This document shows positions 62,660 to 64,000 of a DNA stretch of 64,000 nt, one piece after another. Position numbers and translations under genes: made by a program. Numbering within the stretch: position 1 is the first letter of the stretch; every line of letters begins with the position of its first letter. The notes under the pieces were generated by a model. The model saw nothing but the letters and a program-made list of their open reading frames with translations. It made no database searches and was not told where the DNA came from. This DNA is from a virus: IMG/VR virus record IMGVR_UViG_3300017527_000515, positions 51,458 through 115,457 of that record, one strand, 5' to 3'.

Positions 62660-64000
62660 TTATCCCACCACAGTCTGTTTGGTTACCCAATCAGCACCGT
62701 TGAATTTTTGATGTATAAAATCTTCTCCAGAAATTCCCATTCTCCAGGAGCCACTTGTTGTAGCGTCTCCAAAGTACATAAAACTATCTGATGGCATTTC
62801 TACTCTATCAGATCCAAGTGTAAGTCTGTTCGTGTTATCTGTTGAGAAACCAAGTTGGCTAGAGCCTGCTAGATACATACCCGTATCGGCATCGTTCTTG
62901 AATGAGTACGAAGGGACATTTGCATTACCATACATTCCTTGGAGCTGTAATGGAAATTCTACATGTGATATTTGAGTCCCATTACCTAAACGAACACCCT
63001 TCATTATTGTTCCGCCGCCTTTGTCAGCATCCCCAACAGATCTAATTTCGCAATAGCCGCTTGCGCCATAAAAAGCCCATCTCCCCTCGTCTGGGTCCTC
63101 ACCTGTTTTACCTATAATAACGGCGGGAGCAGTTCCTGAAGCAACAATATCAAACCCATTTGAATCAAGATCACCGCCAAGCTGAGGTGATGTGTCCTCA
63201 ACTATAGCACTAATACCTCCACTTCCTATTCCTGTTAGATTAGAACCATCACCATAGTATGTTACTGCGGTGACCTCATTAGTTACATTTATGCCTGATG
63301 TAGCTGTGGTTTCTAATACTTTATCACCAGCATAATAAAGTTCGGCTGCTCCGTCTGGATCTCCTTTTAGAATAGTAGTGGATACAGAAGCAGCACTATC
63401 ACTTTTTAATTCCCAAGTACCACCGTCTGATGTATTTTGAAGTACAGCATTTCCAGAATCTAAGTCAAAACTAACCCAGTCAGTAGCAGTATTAAAATAA
63501 AACCTATATGATTCGGCATCTCTATCAAAATAAGCTATAGAAGCAGCACCAGTTCCTCTTAGTTGAATAGAGTCTGAGTGAGTATTTGTTATTTGAAAGA
63601 CATCTCCTCCAAATCCAAAATGAGTTACATATCCGGCAGAGCTATGAAGGTGAAACCCTCCAGTAGAAGTTTCAAAAGACTTGCTTCCGTTATGATATAT
63701 CTGAACTGCTCCATCTGGAACAAGTAATATACCATGTTCTTCGCCGCCAGTGCTATTTCTTACTTTAATATGAAGTTGTTTAGAATTTTCGGTTGATATT
63801 ATTTCATTATATATTGGACCACAAAAGAAATCTATTCCTTCTCCAGAATCGCTATATATAGTTGCACCATCAGCAGTTGTTTCAAATGCTTTTGTACCGG
63901 AATAATAAAGTTCATATGCTCCGTCTGGATCAGCACTAAATAACATATTATAAGCAGTGTTGCCTGCATTTCTAGCTTGTATTCTAAATGGTGCGCCATA
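62660..64000 (-). CDS. Fiber-like protein with LYYNG-type repeats, N-terminus beyond window
   Basis: The frame is open to base 64000; an internal ATG at 63946 is probably not the true start, since 18 more in-frame codons (ending AGNTAYN) precede it. At least three repeats share DG-x-x-(E/Q)-(L/I)-Y-(Y/H)-x-G-x-K-x-(F/L)-ET-(T/S): PDGAYELYYSGTKAFETT, PDGAVQIYHNGSKSFETS and PDGAAELYYAGDKVLETT. The C-terminus (YSFKNDADTGMYLAGSSQLG) is the usual distal fiber style. Such repeats occur in trimeric phage fibers. It may decorate the head or neck given its distance from the tape measure. Confidence 0.84.
   Translation of the reverse strand, partial: YGAPFRIQARNAGNTAYNMLFSADPDGAYELYYSGTKAFETTADGATIYSDSGEGIDFFCGPIYNEIISTENSKQLHIKVRNSTGGEEHGILLVPDGAVQIYHNGSKSFETSTGGFHLHSSAGYVTHFGFGGDVFQITNTHSDSIQLRGTGAASIAYFDRDAESYRFYFNTATDWVSFDLDSGNAVLQNTSDGGTWELKSDSAASVSTTILKGDPDGAAELYYAGDKVLETTATSGINVTNEVTAVTYYGDGSNLTGIGSGGISAIVEDTSPQLGGDLDSNGFDIVASGTAPAVIIGKTGEDPDEGRWAFYGASGYCEIRSVGDADKGGGTIMKGVRLGNGTQISHVEFPLQLQGMYGNANVPSYSFKNDADTGMYLAGSSQLGFSTDNTNRLTLGSDRVEMPSDSFMYFGDATTSGSWRMGISGEDFIHQKFNGADWVTKQTVVG

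Noticed and set aside
1-64000. tRNA genes, insertion sequences, or contractile sheath and baseplate wedge genes
   Set aside because: I looked for cloverleaf-like runs, transposase motifs and sheath-type genes and found nothing I could support.

Overview
This window is a single-strand late (virion structural) gene cluster of a tailed double-stranded DNA phage. Every supported gene reads on the minus strand, so transcription runs from base 64000 toward base 1. Genes are packed with 0-20 base gaps or TAATG/ATGA overlaps, and nearly all have strong AGGAGG-type ribosome binding sites. I see no contractile sheath gene, only a tail tube gene, so a long non-contractile (siphovirus-like) tail is the best reading. 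No gene identifies the host, and I see no tRNA, integrase, lysis or replication gene.

Layout in transcription order: (1) 64000-59450, a truncated fiber-like protein with LYYNG-type repeats, two small Ig-like or hypothetical proteins, and a 729-aa protein with PKD/Ig-like repeats and a carbohydrate-binding-like C-terminus. (2) 59437-56238, four probable neck genes: adaptor, zinc-ribbon head-closure candidate, tail-completion candidate and tail-terminator candidate. (3) 56111-54513, a two-domain tail tube protein. (4) 54445-52374, a small protein and two paralogous candidates for tape-measure chaperones. (5) 52323-28078, an 8081-residue tape measure protein starting at TTG. (6) 28067-20366, two hub-like proteins and a run of small tail-tip proteins. 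(7) 20357-19255, two overlapping genes that together look like a split thiamine-diphosphate (ThDP) decarboxylase of the sulfopyruvate/phosphonopyruvate decarboxylase type. (8) 19255-1, large Ig-domain adhesins and tip proteins, including a 1884-aa protein and a protein of more than 1062 aa that leaves the window.

The tape measure gene is the most striking object. Besides the usual coiled coil and a TP901-like core, it carries (a) a DFDGD motif in a context closely matching the catalytic loop of RNA polymerase beta-prime/YonO-type enzymes, (b) all four motifs of a RecB/Cas4-like PD-(D/E)XK nuclease, and (c) a toxin-like hydrophobic module followed by an HExxxH segment near the C-terminus. I infer that the tail may deliver a virion RNA polymerase and a nuclease into the cell with the DNA. 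I recall, unchecked, that a tape-fused virion RNA polymerase has been reported for Thermus phage P23-45; the combination seen here looks larger and more elaborate.

The second striking object is the ThDP enzyme pair inside the tail-tip/adhesin genes, a metabolic enzyme in an otherwise purely structural operon. A likely intrinsic terminator with an overlapping 17-codon leader ORF sits near 9.6 kb and may divide or attenuate the late transcript before the last big tip genes. Functional calls rest on reading motifs and gene order by eye; no database search was possible.
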